NCBI RefSeq assembly: GCF_030161635.1 | Contig: NZ_BSUO01000002.1 | Coordinates: 22,150-86,149, forward strand | Direction of reading: 5' to 3' | Source: Mobilicoccus caccae | Lineage (GTDB): Bacteria > Actinomycetota > Actinomycetes > Actinomycetales > Dermatophilaceae | DNA: 64,000 nucleotides | Shown here: positions 15,781 to 24,543 of the stretch, piece after piece | Position numbering within the stretch: the first letter of the stretch is position 1 | Layout: each line of letters opens with the position of its first letter | Translations under genes and position numbers: made by a program | The notes under the pieces: generated by a model | What the model was told of the DNA's origin: nothing | What the model saw: the letters and a program-made list of their open reading frames with translations, nothing else | Database searches by the model: none

Positions 15781-15807
15781 TGCCACAATTGCCCTAATTG
15801 CCCCACA
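15781..15807 (+). promoter_or_regulatory. Family A-like repeats
   Basis: Three 9-bp units with TGCC cores (TGCCACAAT, TGCCCTAAT, TGCCCCACA), immediately before AAGGAGG and the ATG at 15818. No -10 box is evident. Confidence 0.55.
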
Positions 15808-15817
15808 AGGAGGACAG

Positions 15818-16078
15818 ATGTACCAGAACAACCACAACGCCGCCGCCCTCGCCGCCGTCCGCGAGGCCATGCAGGACTCAACCGAGCTGACGCGGGCGGA
15901 GCTGATCGAGGAGACCGTGCGGGTCGTGGTCGCATGGACCAAGAACCCCGACGGCGCCCCCGGAGGCGAAGGTCTCGACGGATACGACGGCCCGGAACGG
16001 CGCAGCCTCGGGGGAGTCACCACCGAAGCGATCCGCCACCACGACGAGATGCGCATCCGCGCCATCGGCAACCGTTGA
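15818..16078 (+). CDS. 86-aa hypothetical protein
   Basis: Starts MYQNNHNAAALAAVREAMQD, ATG 15818 with AAGGAGG 5 nt upstream. Helical N-terminus, then a Gly/Asp-rich loop and a short basic tail. Not recognised. Last intact gene of the family A region. Confidence 0.68.
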   Translation: MYQNNHNAAALAAVREAMQDSTELTRAELIEETVRVVVAWTKNPDGAPGGEGLDGYDGPERRSLGGVTTEAIRHHDEMRIRAIGNR

Positions 16079-16092
16079 CCAAGGAGAGGCAC

Positions 16093-16197
16093 ATGAACAA
16101 CGAGCGAACCGCGTTCCTACAGCGGTTGCTGCATGGGGCTTGGTCGCCCCCTGCTGTCAGAGCAGGTCGGCGATCTCGGCGAGGCCGGCGGCGATAG
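16093..16197 (+). CDS. Truncated small gene at a junction
   Basis: 34 codons beginning MNNERTAFLQRLLHGAW with a good AAGGAG ribosome-binding site, then an Arg-rich tail that reads antisense to the next gene. The sensible part ends near 16140, so the gene was probably cut by a rearrangement here. Confidence 0.45.
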   Translation: MNNERTAFLQRLLHGAWSPPAVRAGRRSRRGRRR

Positions 16198-16501
16198 CGA
16201 CGGCCTCGACGAGCGCGGTCGCGCTGGTGCGGTCGAGGTTGGTGGTGACCCATCGCAGATCCACGGGCGCGCCGGTCAGGAGGGAGTGTGCTGCGGCGAG
16301 GATTCGGCGTTCACTTTCGCTGTGTGCGGCGACGGCAGCATGGCCGAGTGCGTCGTCATTGAGCGCGGTCCAGCCGTCGTGGGTGATAACCCAGGGGCGG
16401 CCAGGCGCGGCGAGGACGCCGTCGAACGCGCGGGCGAGGAGGTGCACGACGGCTTGGGCGTCGTGGGAGCCTGCGGCCCATTGGTCGAGTGGGTGAGTCA
16501 T
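16157..16501 (-). CDS. Hypothetical protein
   Basis: 114 aa, reading left from ATG 16501 (MTHPLDQWAAGSHDAQAVVH), with GAAGGAC upstream. Compact, helical, with a central PWVITHDGWTALNDDALGH stretch. Not recognised. It is the first minus-strand gene after the family A block and may belong to the inserted junction segment. Confidence 0.65.
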   Translation of the reverse strand: MTHPLDQWAAGSHDAQAVVHLLARAFDGVLAAPGRPWVITHDGWTALNDDALGHAAVAAHSESERRILAAAHSLLTGAPVDLRWVTTNLDRTSATALVEAVAIAAGLAEIADLL

Positions 16502-16789
16502 CGCGTGTCCTTCGTCGTTTGTTTGTGGGATGTGAGTCCGACTGTTGCAGGTGGCGCCGGCAGGTGTTTGCCTTGCGAGGCTGGCAATGGGCGCGTTTGC
16601 CGCGTAGGTCAGTTCGGATCGGTTACGGGTCAGCGCCGCCGACTCAATCCGACCCGGCCCACACACGGGCCAATCCGACCCGTAGGCGCGACGCATCTGG
16701 CGAAGCTCCGCCGACTGAGAGGGCGTGGAGTGGATCACCGCCGAGAGGGTCACCGACCCTGCTCTTGACGGGGCGCCTTGGGTGAATCA

Positions 16790-16816
16790 GAACGACCCGG
16801 CAATGCCGGGCCGTTC
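16790..16816. terminator. Hairpin terminator
   Basis: 12-bp stem with one mismatch (16790-16801 with 16805-16816) and a 3-nt loop. It lies in the 334-bp gap 16502-16835, where I see no gene. Confidence 0.6.
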
Positions 16817-16835
16817 GTCGTGAGTCCGTCGGATG

Positions 16836-17287
16836 TCAGCAGCGTTTGAAGCTCCAGGAGAGCACTGCTCCCAGGGCTGCGAAGCCCACCCACGCGACAA
16901 CACCCCTGATGCCCTGACCGAGGAAGGACGCCAGCGACGAACCGAGCAGGAGGGACCAGGCGAACGGCCACGAACGGCGCCGCGTCAAGGCCCAGGAAGC
17001 TACCAGGGCCAGAGCTGTCTTCGCGTCGTCGGCCTTCAGTCCGCCGTACTGGTTACGCCACCGGTAATACGTCTGCTCGGATATCCCAAGCTCCCGACAC
17101 ACCGCGGCGATGTCGCTGCCGTCGGCGAGCATCCTGTCGGCCTGCCCGAGCTTGCGGACGACCTGCTCCGGGGTGTGACGCTTCCTGATGTTCGACATGA
17201 TCTGACCAGTCTCCCTGCCCGCAACCACGGGCGACAGGACGACTCCCAGAACCACCGGACCTAAGAAACGGGGTCAGCCCAAGATCA
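16836..17287 (-). mobile_element. IS3-family remnant: 5' end and orfA fragment
   Basis: From ATG 17198, MSNIRKRHTPEQVVRKLGQA to about residue 60 (ELGISEQTYYRWRNQYGG) is a classic IS3 OrfA helix-turn-helix N-terminus. It then runs into an unrelated hydrophobic tail ending at 16836, so the transposase is truncated and fused to foreign sequence. The IS end is probably the TGATCTTGGGCTGACCCC block read leftward from 17287. No OrfB is present, so the element is dead. Confidence 0.75.
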
Positions 17288-17590
17288 GATGTCACCCATC
17301 CGTGCGGCAGTCCCGGCGCAACCCCAAGGACCTCAAGTGGAAGAGCCGGAACAGACCGGCAGACCCGCCACGCCCACTACCCGAGCCCCACCGCGAACCA
17401 CCAAAATCACCGCTCACAAGTCAACGCCGGTGGATCTAGGTTCAGTGCGCCCTGTGCGCCTCGCCGCGGTGCGGGTTCATGCGGGAGTCGAGCGGCCGGC
17501 CAGGCCTGGTGCGCCCGGTGCGCCCCGTATCGGGACGCGTAGTCGACGGAGAACCGAACGCGTCCCTGTCAGGGACATGCCGCGCGTCCG
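17288..17590. other. Gene-poor spacer between the IS end and the DUF5655-like gene
   Basis: About 300 bp, GC-rich. Open frames here are antisense-type artefacts. I see no promoter or hairpin I would defend. Confidence 0.4.
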
Positions 17591-18064
17591 TCAGGGCCTT
17601 GGGGCCAACCACTCGTCGAGGTCCCTGAGGAATCGATCGACCTCAGAGTCGCTGCTCAGCACGACACGGACGTTTCCGACGCCGTGGTGGCCTTTGCCTT
17701 GCAGGTCTTGGGCGTTGGGCATCGAGGCGATCCTCGCCGGATCGACGGGGAGCACCACTTCGAGGCGGGAGCTGTTCCGGATCAGGCTCAGGAAGATCTG
17801 CGAGCGCTCCCCTAGCGGCGAGTGCGTGACGCCTTCGCGTCGGTAGCCGACGAACATGCTGCGCATTACGTAGTGAAGCCCCGGATTGCGGATGCGGATC
17901 TCGCGATCCAGCCGCAGCGCGAGCGCCTTCGTCGTCCCGTCCATGGCCGCGACGACCTCCGCGAATGCACCATCCTCGACGTGCAGGACACGCGCGAGCA
18001 GGTCCTCAGTTGTGAGCCCAGCCAGTGCGGCTGCGTCTCTCAGGAACTCCTCGACGTCAGTCAT
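17591..18064 (-). CDS. DUF5655-like protein next to the restriction-modification gene
   Basis: 157 aa from ATG 18064. The C-terminal half (REIRIRNPGLHYVMRSMFVG to LEVVLPVDPARI and RVVLSSDSEVDRFL) has the alternating beta-strand and helix pattern of DUF5655 proteins that often accompany restriction-modification genes. It begins 5 bp after the methylase-nuclease stop, on the same strand, so it is co-transcribed. A role as DNA-mimic, inhibitor or auxiliary subunit is possible; none is shown. Confidence 0.68.
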   Translation of the reverse strand: MTDVEEFLRDAAALAGLTTEDLLARVLHVEDGAFAEVVAAMDGTTKALALRLDREIRIRNPGLHYVMRSMFVGYRREGVTHSPLGERSQIFLSLIRNSSRLEVVLPVDPARIASMPNAQDLQGKGHHGVGNVRVVLSSDSEVDRFLRDLDEWLAPRP

Positions 18065-18068
18065 GGAC

Positions 18069-20764
18069 TTAGCGCGGCGGCTTGAATGCTGCGATGATCG
18101 AGCGCGATCGTTCGCTGTCGAGGAGCATCTCGGTCGACGCCGTCTGGTTCGCCTCCGCCCGCAGCCGCCGCATGTCATCCTCGGAATGGTTCGCGCGCTT
18201 CACCGCATCGTCGATTCGGTCACGGACATCCTGGCCCGGCACGGGGAGGCGCAGCTTGCGCAGCTCGTCCCAGCGCACCCTGGTTCTGCCGATGCCGGTC
18301 GCGAGCAGCAGCATCTCAGCCCGAGCCTCATGCGATCGCACGAGCGCCCAGATGACGCTGGCGCTGAGGTCGCTGCTCGGGCGGCAGACCGTGTACTCAT
18401 TCGTGACCACGAGACCATCGAATTCATCCGGCACGACGGCCACCGCGCCGTGGATGGCATTGATGTGACTGAACACCAGGTCGCCGGCTTCGACGCGAGT
18501 GAGGGTCTGCTTCGCGATGTCCGAGGTGGACACCTCGTCGCCGGCCTCGCAGAAGCCGTCGTAGCGGACGCGGAGGTAGGTCACGAGGTCGTCGGTCACC
18601 GATGTGTCGATTTCCCGTTCGGCCCGATTGCCGTCAGTCACAGCGAGTTCGAGAAGCGCGCCGATCCGTTGAATCGTGAAGCCCGCCGCCTCCCAGTCAG
18701 GGACCCGTGACTCGGCTTCCGGCAGGCAGGCTTTCACATCGAAGCGATCCGCGATCGCCGCCGCGCTCACAGTCCAGGGCGTAGCCTGCGGCTCGCCTGC
18801 CTGGAACGCGCGGTACAGCGCGGTGACTCGTTCGATCTCCTGGCGCGCCTGCTCACGGTTCTCGGCGTCGACGGGAAGGATGCGCTGGCGCGACGGATCA
18901 TCGACGCCCACCCACGAGCAGTAGTACATGAACACATCGGGCTGCGCCTCATGCTCCGAGGTCTTCTTCTCCAGCACGATGAGCGAGGTCTTGACGCGCG
19001 CCTGGGACCGCTGGAACGCGTCGCCCGGGAGCGACACGACCGCCCGGACGATCCAGTTCCTGCGGATCCATTCACGCACCCGCTTATGCCGAGGAGCGCC
19101 GAGGATGCTGTCATCTACGACCGTGACCAGTCGCCCGCGCGGCCCGAGGAGGTCGTAGTAGCGCTCGAGGAACATGACCATCGAGCTGAGGGACTTGAGT
19201 GGACGCTTCGCCCCGCCGCTCGTGTCGTACGAGAGCACGTACTCGTCGAGCAGCTTCGCGTCGCCCTCCTCGTCGCGCGTGTATTCCTTCGCGAAGGGAG
19301 GATTGGTGAGGGCGATGTCCGCCAGGCCTGGCGGCTGAGACCCACCAGAGGCCATTCCAGCTTGCTTGACGCGCTTCCGGAACTCCGCCTTCTCCTGCAC
19401 GATCTCTGGATCGTCGGTCGGGTTGGTCGCGACGCTCTTGTCCAGGGAATCGAGCTGGTAGACGCTCGTGCCGCCGTCCCCGTGAAGGTACATGTTGATC
19501 CGCGCGATGCGGGCGAGAGCCGGGTCGCGGGCGACGTCGACGCCGATCAGCGACCGCTCCGCGACCTGCATGCGGAGCTCCTCGCGGCGCTTGTTCGACA
19601 ACGAGGTGTTGGCATCGATCTTGCCCCACATGTCGGCCAGCGCCTCGATCAGGAAGCCGCCCGTCCCCGAGCATGCGTCGATGACCCGGTCGACGTGCTG
19701 GTCGTCGGCGCGCAACTGGGCAAGCCCGGTCGCGAGCTTCACGACGCTGCGCGGCGTGAAGTACTGGCCGAGCGCCTTGCCACGGAGGGTCGAGTTGAGG
19801 AACGTCTCGAACATGCGGCCGTTGAGGTCGGCGTCGATGCTGATGAGGTCGACGTACTCGAGTCGATCGACGAGAGCACAAAGCGTGTCCGGGGAGAGCA
19901 GCAGCCGCTCGCCCTTCGGGAAGATGCGCTTCTTTCGGCCGTTCGTGATGGCGACCTCGAAGTCGCTCAGCAGCCTCTGGAACAGAATGGAGTCGAGCGG
20001 GCTCGGCGTGTCGGCCTCGCGCGACTTGATCCATGCGGTCGAGAACTTCACGGACTCGGCCGGCACGACCGTCGAGCGGTCGTCCAGTTCCCGCGCGTTG
20101 GGATCGGCATGCGCCTCCCGGTCCGAGTGGAGCTTGAGAAAGATGACCTTCACGAATTCCATGAAGGCCGCGTTGTAGCTCAGGTTGTCGCGCTTGTAGA
20201 TCAACCGGTGAGCCCAGGCGAAGTCGGAGTTCAAGTCGGATACCGAGCGCCGACGGAGGACGTGCTCGCCCTTGGCGACGGGAGCGGACGCCGGCGCGGT
20301 CTTGAACGCCCCCGGCGCAAGAAGGGCGCGGATCGTCGCGTACGCCTGGTTTCCGTCGACGAAGTCTCCGAACGAGGCCTCGGCCAGGGGGTCGCGTCGT
20401 CCCATCGATACACCCGCGTGGTGACGCCGTTCGTGAGCATGAAGAACTCGACCGGGTTGTCCGATTGGGTGCTGTTGAGCGCCAGGCAGTAGCTCTGCGA
20501 CTGCCCGACCCAGTCGTCGAGGTCCTCTTCGACACCCTTCGCCTCGCAGATCCAACGGACCTTCGCCCCGACGGTGACTGCGTAATCGGGTCGCCACTTC
20601 TCGCTCTTGCGACCCTTCGAGATCTTGAGCTCGTCGATCGTGGCCTTGGGCTTGATCTGGCCGTCCTTGTAGCCGAGGTCCTTCAGCAGGCGCGCGACGA
20701 AGAACTGCTCGACCGTCGCCTCGTTGCCGAGGTCGGCTAGCTTCCCGAACTTGCTCTCTGTCAC
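18069..20764 (-). CDS. Single-polypeptide restriction-modification enzyme (type IIG-like; one frameshift)
   Basis: 898 aa from GTG 20764 once one base is restored in the C run at 20387-20391. The N-terminal domain (about 1-125) has RPDYAV and ICEAKG, matching the PD-(D/E)xK nuclease fold of HsdR N-termini. The middle (about 210-560) is an HsdM-like adenine methylase with motif I DACSGTGGFLIEAL and catalytic motif ALTNPPFAKEY. The C-terminal 300 residues look like a target-recognition domain. Nuclease, methylase and specificity in one chain is the type IIG plan. As written the frameshift would remove the nuclease domain and leave the methylase. Confidence 0.82.
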
Positions 20765-20870
20765 GTCGTTGTCCTCACGGCTCTGATGCTAGCATCAAAT
20801 CGCCGTAGGGCAGGGACTCCACGCGCTCGCGGGCAGCTCCATACGCACTGGACGACTTGCCCGCGGACTC

Positions 20871-21073
20871 GTGGAGAGCAACGTGAAGCAGCTCCTGGAC
20901 GCTGGCCGGCTCACCGACGCCCAGGGCCGCACCGTGGACTTCTCGAACACGGTCGTGATCATGACCAGCAACGTGGGCGCCGAGCGCATCCTGGCGGCCA
21001 CCCAGGCCGGCCGCTCCATGGAGGACCTACGCGAGACCCTCATGAACCTGCTCGGCCAGTCCTTCCGGCCCGA
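20871..21073 (+). pseudogene. ClpB/ClpC AAA+ ATPase fragment
   Basis: About 68 residues (GRLTDAQGRTVDFSNTVVIM, TSNVGAER, GQSFRPEF) match the second AAA+ module of Hsp100 ClpB/ClpC around the sensor region. Both ends are missing, and it joins TniA sequence in a different frame at about 21074. A deletion relic. Confidence 0.8.
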
Positions 21074-21074
21074 G

Positions 21075-21276
21075 TTCCAACCAAGAGCACCACGACCAGA
21101 AGGTCAGCCTCAAGGAGATCCAGGCCGCGCGCAACGCCCGCCGCCGGGCGCTGCGAGCCGGCATCAACGAACGCATCGCCCTCGTGGCCGCACCTACCGA
21201 GACGCCACGGATCACCGAAGCACCGGCTCCGGCGCCGAGGTCGGCGTTGAAGATCTACAAGGAGGACCTCAGGTGA
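21075..21276 (+). pseudogene. 3' end of a TniA/Mu-type transposase gene
   Basis: In the frame ending at TGA 21274, about 65 residues (QKVSLKEIQAARNARRRALR to SALKIYKEDLR) form the charged C-terminal tail typical of TniA just before tniB. The rest of the transposase is gone. The stop overlaps the tniB start by 4 bp, the native arrangement. Confidence 0.7.
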
Positions 21277-22091
21277 GCCAGCGCTTCATCGTCACCAAGG
21301 AGCACCGCCGCTTCACCGAGTTCGCCGACGCCGTGCGCCGCGGGCACACCATCGGTTTGTGCTTCGGATCAGCCAGCGTAGGAAAGACACTCTCCGCGCG
21401 CCGCTACGCACACTACGAGAAGGCTCATGACCTGCTGACCTATTGGGGGCCGCGCTCCGACAACGACGCCAAGATCTACGCCGCCTTGAACCGGAGCCGC
21501 ACCGTGCTCTACACCCCCAGCGTGCTGACCACCCCGCGGACCCTGAAGGACGAGCTGACCCAAGCCATCACCCGCACCAACATGTGCATCGAGCAGCACC
21601 TCGTACCTCCCGGCACGGCCACTCCCGAGGCCTGGGGATGGCGACACGGCAGGAACTACGTGGAGCTGATCATCGTCGACGAGGCCGAACGACTGCGTCC
21701 CGCCGCTCTGGAACTGCTGCGCGATCGCTACGACCGCGACGACATCGCCCTGATCCTGATCGGCATGCCCGGCCTGGAGAAGCAGTTCAGCCACTACCCC
21801 CAGTTCTACAGCCGAGTCGGCTTCGCCCACCAGTACCGGCCCCTGGGACAAGACGAACTGCTGTTCGTCCTCGAGCGACACTGGCGATCCCTCGGCAAGA
21901 CCCTCGACCCCGACGACTTCACCGACGCCCAAGCCATCGCAGCCATCGCACGGATCACCCGCGGCAACTTCCGGCTCCTCGAACGCCTCTTCCCCCAGAT
22001 CCAGCGGGTCCTGAAGATCAACGAACTCGACACCATCACCAACGACGTCATCGAAGCCGCACAGAGCACCCTGGTCATCGGTGTCACCTGA
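21273..22091 (+). CDS. tniB: TniB-like AAA transposition ATPase
   Basis: 272 aa from GTG 21273 (GGAGG 7 nt upstream). Walker A is GSASVGKTL (about residues 30-38) and Walker B is LIIVDEAER. The closing region (ITRGNFRLLERLFPQIQRVL) is typical of TniB/MuB-family AAA proteins that direct the TniA transposase to target DNA. It appears whole, but with TniA reduced to a tail it cannot work alone. It reaches the boundary of the second plasmid body. Confidence 0.85.
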   Translation: MSQRFIVTKEHRRFTEFADAVRRGHTIGLCFGSASVGKTLSARRYAHYEKAHDLLTYWGPRSDNDAKIYAALNRSRTVLYTPSVLTTPRTLKDELTQAITRTNMCIEQHLVPPGTATPEAWGWRHGRNYVELIIVDEAERLRPAALELLRDRYDRDDIALILIGMPGLEKQFSHYPQFYSRVGFAHQYRPLGQDELLFVLERHWRSLGKTLDPDDFTDAQAIAAIARITRGNFRLLERLFPQIQRVLKINELDTITNDVIEAAQSTLVIGVT

Positions 22092-22290
22092 CCCCGCCAC
22101 GAAGCGACCGAAGAACCCCGCCATTCAGCAGACGAAGTCACACCCGGGGGTTGCATCTCTGATGTCCGTTGGGGGTGGGGTACACCGTGGCCCCCGTTGT
22201 CGTCGTCGACGATGACGATCATTGGTGCGACCTCCGACCCGACCACATCGAGCGGGTAGCCGCTCACTTTGCCGCCTGACACCCGTAGTA
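22092..22290. other. Spacer between tniB and the family B region
   Basis: No clear gene. A possible 34-codon frame (22175-22279, GTG start, VAPVVVVDDDDHW...) exists but lacks independent support. The tniQ gene expected after tniB is absent. Confidence 0.35.
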
Positions 22291-22326
22291 AATAACTCTA
22301 TTACCGCTTATACTGGTAATACCTAC
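22291..22326 (+). promoter_or_regulatory. Family B repeats 1
   Basis: Four consecutive 9-bp units of an A/T-start, C-rich-end type (AATAACTCT, then ATTACCGCT), ending 14 bp before the ATG at 22340. TATACT inside could be a -10 box. Confidence 0.7.
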
Positions 22327-22339
22327 CCAAGGAGGAACC

Positions 22340-22756
22340 ATGAACGCTCGCAAGCTGACCCCGTATGACCGAGGCACCCGCCTAGAGCCGCAGCTCTGGC
22401 CGCTCGGGGATGACCCCGACAGCTACGGCCGGGTCGACTTCGACAACGACGAATCGGCAACCGTGCTGACGGCCTACGTCGAGCGCGAGGGCGACGGCTA
22501 CGCGATGCACGTCGCGGGGATGGCCGAGCCCCTGAGCCTGGTCGTCGACGGCGGCGGGCGCGTCGTCCCGGTCGACGCCGAGCTGTGCGCAGGCATCGAC
22601 GAGCTGCTGGACACGGCCCGCCGAGGCCGCGAGGACTTCGAGCACCAGGCGAGCTACGGCGACTACACCGCCGAGGATCGCGCGGCCGCCGATCGCCGTT
22701 GGCTGCTGGCCCAGAAGGTGGCCGAGCTGCTGCGCGGAGAAGCCGAAAAGGCTTGA
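22340..22756 (+). CDS. 138-aa hypothetical protein
   Basis: MNARKLTPYDRGTRLEPQLW, a beta-rich first half (SATVLTAYVEREGDGYAMHV) and a helical second half. Not recognised. AAGGAGG precedes the ATG. First gene of the family B regulon and probably an accessory DNA-processing or anti-defence protein by context only. Confidence 0.72.
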   Translation: MNARKLTPYDRGTRLEPQLWPLGDDPDSYGRVDFDNDESATVLTAYVEREGDGYAMHVAGMAEPLSLVVDGGGRVVPVDAELCAGIDELLDTARRGREDFEHQASYGDYTAEDRAAADRRWLLAQKVAELLRGEAEKA

Positions 22757-22793
22757 CCATAATAGAGTCATTTACTACAATAGAGTTATTACC
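22757..22793 (-). promoter_or_regulatory. Family B repeats 2 (inverted orientation)
   Basis: On the minus strand, two copies of a TAAATGACTCTATT-type block spaced 18 bp apart (two 9-bp steps), ending 12 bp before the ATG at 22806. Confidence 0.68.
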
Positions 22794-22805
22794 GAGGAGG
22801 ACAGC

Positions 22806-23066
22806 ATGACCACTCAGACCATCACCGTTACCCGGCTTGCCGATCTGCGATTCGGTGATCGGATCAAGAGCTGGGACGGCCGCCCCTACAACCCGCCCCG
22901 CCGCGTCGTGTCCGAGCTGGGGACGATTACCGCCGGTTCGCCCGTGCAGGGCGTCCGCTTGCAGAACCCCGACCCCACGAGCCCTATCGAGCTGGTGCTG
23001 TACCCGTCGCAGATGGACGGCCGCAGATTGGAGGTTGAGCGCGAAGCATTCGACCCGGCAGAATAA
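22806..23066 (+). CDS. 86-aa hypothetical protein, paralogue of the 12808 C-terminal domain
   Basis: MTTQTITVTRLADLRFGDRI, then NPPRRVVSELGTITAGSPVQ and LVLYPSQMDGRRL. It aligns end to end with residues 58-131 of the 12808 product. The domain is beta-rich with a conserved PPRRV and VLYP. Its presence in both promoter regulons suggests a function wanted by both ancestral plasmids. Unknown role. Confidence 0.78.
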   Translation: MTTQTITVTRLADLRFGDRIKSWDGRPYNPPRRVVSELGTITAGSPVQGVRLQNPDPTSPIELVLYPSQMDGRRLEVEREAFDPAE

Positions 23067-23097
23067 CACTATTAGCGGCAACACCTGTAATACCGAC
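23062..23097 (+). promoter_or_regulatory. Family B repeats 3
   Basis: Four 9-bp units (first AATAACACT, last AATACCGAC) that overlap the previous stop codon and end 16 bp before ssb. Confidence 0.7.
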
Positions 23098-23113
23098 CGA
23101 AGGAGAAGAACCC

Positions 23114-23497
23114 ATGAGCTACATCACCCGCACCGGCAACCTGGCCGCGACGCCCACCCTCCGCGAGGGGGATAACGGCCCGTACGCCTACGCCCGCGTC
23201 CTCGTCAGCGACCGCATCCGCCAGGAGGACAACAGCTACACCGACGGTCCCACCGTCGCCTACGACGTCGCCGTGAGCGGCAACCAGGCCGTGAACCTCG
23301 TCGAGGTCGCGGAGCAGTCGGGCAACGTCCGCGTGACGTTCTCGGGCCGCTACCGCGTCACCGAGTACAAGGGCGAGCAGGGCACCCGCTTGCAGCACGA
23401 GGTCCGAGCCGATGAGGTCGCGGTCAGTCTGCGCGGGCAGAGCGTCCGCGTCGTCGGCAAGCCCACCGCCGACCAGGGCGACGACACCCCGTTCTGA
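23114..23497 (+). CDS. ssb: Single-stranded DNA-binding protein (SSB)
   Basis: 127 aa. The OB-fold core (TRTGNLAATPTLREGDNGPY, VAYDVAVSG, NVRVTFSGRYRV) is clear, and the acidic tail ends DDTPF, close to the canonical SSB tip that recruits repair and replication proteins. Shorter than chromosomal SSB because the linker is missing. Typical of genes needed when single-stranded plasmid DNA enters a cell. Driven by family B repeats. Confidence 0.88.
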   Translation: MSYITRTGNLAATPTLREGDNGPYAYARVLVSDRIRQEDNSYTDGPTVAYDVAVSGNQAVNLVEVAEQSGNVRVTFSGRYRVTEYKGEQGTRLQHEVRADEVAVSLRGQSVRVVGKPTADQGDDTPF

Positions 23498-23504
23498 CCG
23501 ACTG

Positions 23505-23536
23505 GGGGAGGGGCGGCCGCAGGGCTGCCCCTCCCC
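23505..23536 (+). terminator. Hairpin after ssb
   Basis: 10-bp perfect stem (GGGGAGGGGC at 23505-23514 with its complement at 23527-23536). Confidence 0.6.
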
Positions 23537-23566
23537 GTCGTGACGTCGAGAGAGAGGCACGCGAGC

Positions 23567-23683
23567 ATGACCAAGACCGAATTCTGCCTGTGGGGCATCG
23601 CCGCGATTCTGGGCGTGTGCGCCGCGATCCTGTGGCTCGTGCAGCCGACCACGATCCCCGACGACTTCTGGCTGCGTCACTGA
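23567..23683 (+). CDS. 38-aa single-pass membrane peptide
   Basis: MTKTEFCLWGIAAILGVCAA with one hydrophobic segment (residues 7-25) and a short polar tail. Start has a GAGAGAGG region upstream. Function unknown. Confidence 0.55.
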   Translation: MTKTEFCLWGIAAILGVCAAILWLVQPTTIPDDFWLRH

Positions 23684-23701
23684 GCATCCCGCATCACCGT
23701 C

Positions 23702-23728
23702 AATAGCTGTATTAGAGTTGTTCCCGTC
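23702..23728 (+). promoter_or_regulatory. Family B repeats 4 (parA2)
   Basis: Three 9-bp units (AATAGCTGT, ATTAGAGTT, GTTCCCGTC) directly before the ribosome-binding site of parA2. Confidence 0.65.
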
Positions 23729-23745
23729 AACGGAGGTATTTTCTT

Positions 23746-24543
23746 ATGACCGCTCGAATCCTCGCCCTCTGCAACCAGAAGGGCGGCGTCGGCAAGAGCA
23801 CGACGTTATTCCAGCTCGCCCGCGCCGCGGTGCTCGCCGGTCGCCGCGTGCTGGCCGTCGACAACGACCCGCAGGGCAACCTCACGAGCAACATCACGGC
23901 CGAGGAGGTCGACGCCGAGCAGGCGGGCCTGGCCGACGTCCTGAGTACCCGCGCCGACGACACCATGCGCGACGTCATCGTGCCGGGACTGTGGCCCGGC
24001 CTCGACGTCGTGCCGACGTCCGGGGCCACGCTCGGGAACGTCCGGGACGAACTCGTCATAGCCGGCGCCGGCCGAGAGGTTCGGCTGCGCGAAGCGCTGG
24101 CCCAGGTGATCGAGGACTACGACCTGATCCTGATCGACTCCGCGCCATCCCTCGACCAGCTCACGATCAACGCCCTCACGGCCGCCGACGCGGCCGTGAT
24201 CGTCACCCACACCAAGAAGTGGAGCCTTGACGGACTCGGGCAGCTCCTCGACACGATCGGCAACGTCCAGCGGTACTACAACCCCGGACTGAGCGTCGCC
24301 GGAATCATCGTCAACCAGCACGAAGAACGCACCGTCGGCGGGGCCGCCTGGCTCGACGAGCTCCGCGCGGCCGCCGAGGGCCGCGGGCTGCGCCTGATCG
24401 GTCGACCCATCCCCAAGCGCGTCGTGATCGCAGACGCCACCGAGGCCGCGCGCGGCCTCGACGAGTGGGGGAGTGCCGAGGCAACCGCGCTCGGAGCGAT
24501 CTACGCCGAGCACCTGGCAGCTATCGAAGGAGATCCCTCATGA
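23746..24543 (+). CDS. parA: ParA-family partition ATPase 2
   Basis: 265 aa, complete. NQKGGVGKSTT is the canonical deviant Walker A, DNDPQGNLT the A-prime motif and DLILIDSAPS the Walker B. No N-terminal helix-turn-helix, so it is a short type Ib ParA. It overlaps parB2 by 4 bp. It is only distantly similar to ParA1 and belongs to the second plasmid body. Confidence 0.9.
   Translation: MTARILALCNQKGGVGKSTTLFQLARAAVLAGRRVLAVDNDPQGNLTSNITAEEVDAEQAGLADVLSTRADDTMRDVIVPGLWPGLDVVPTSGATLGNVRDELVIAGAGREVRLREALAQVIEDYDLILIDSAPSLDQLTINALTAADAAVIVTHTKKWSLDGLGQLLDTIGNVQRYYNPGLSVAGIIVNQHEERTVGGAAWLDELRAAAEGRGLRLIGRPIPKRVVIADATEAARGLDEWGSAEATALGAIYAEHLAAIEGDPS

Noticed and set aside
16502..16789. N-terminal extension of the 16157-16501 protein
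   Set aside because: The open frame continues upstream, but the extension has no protein-like composition, and a good ribosome-binding site precedes ATG 16501.
18951..20492. A 513-codon plus-strand open frame
   Set aside because: Antisense to the methylase-nuclease gene, whose catalytic motifs are clear.
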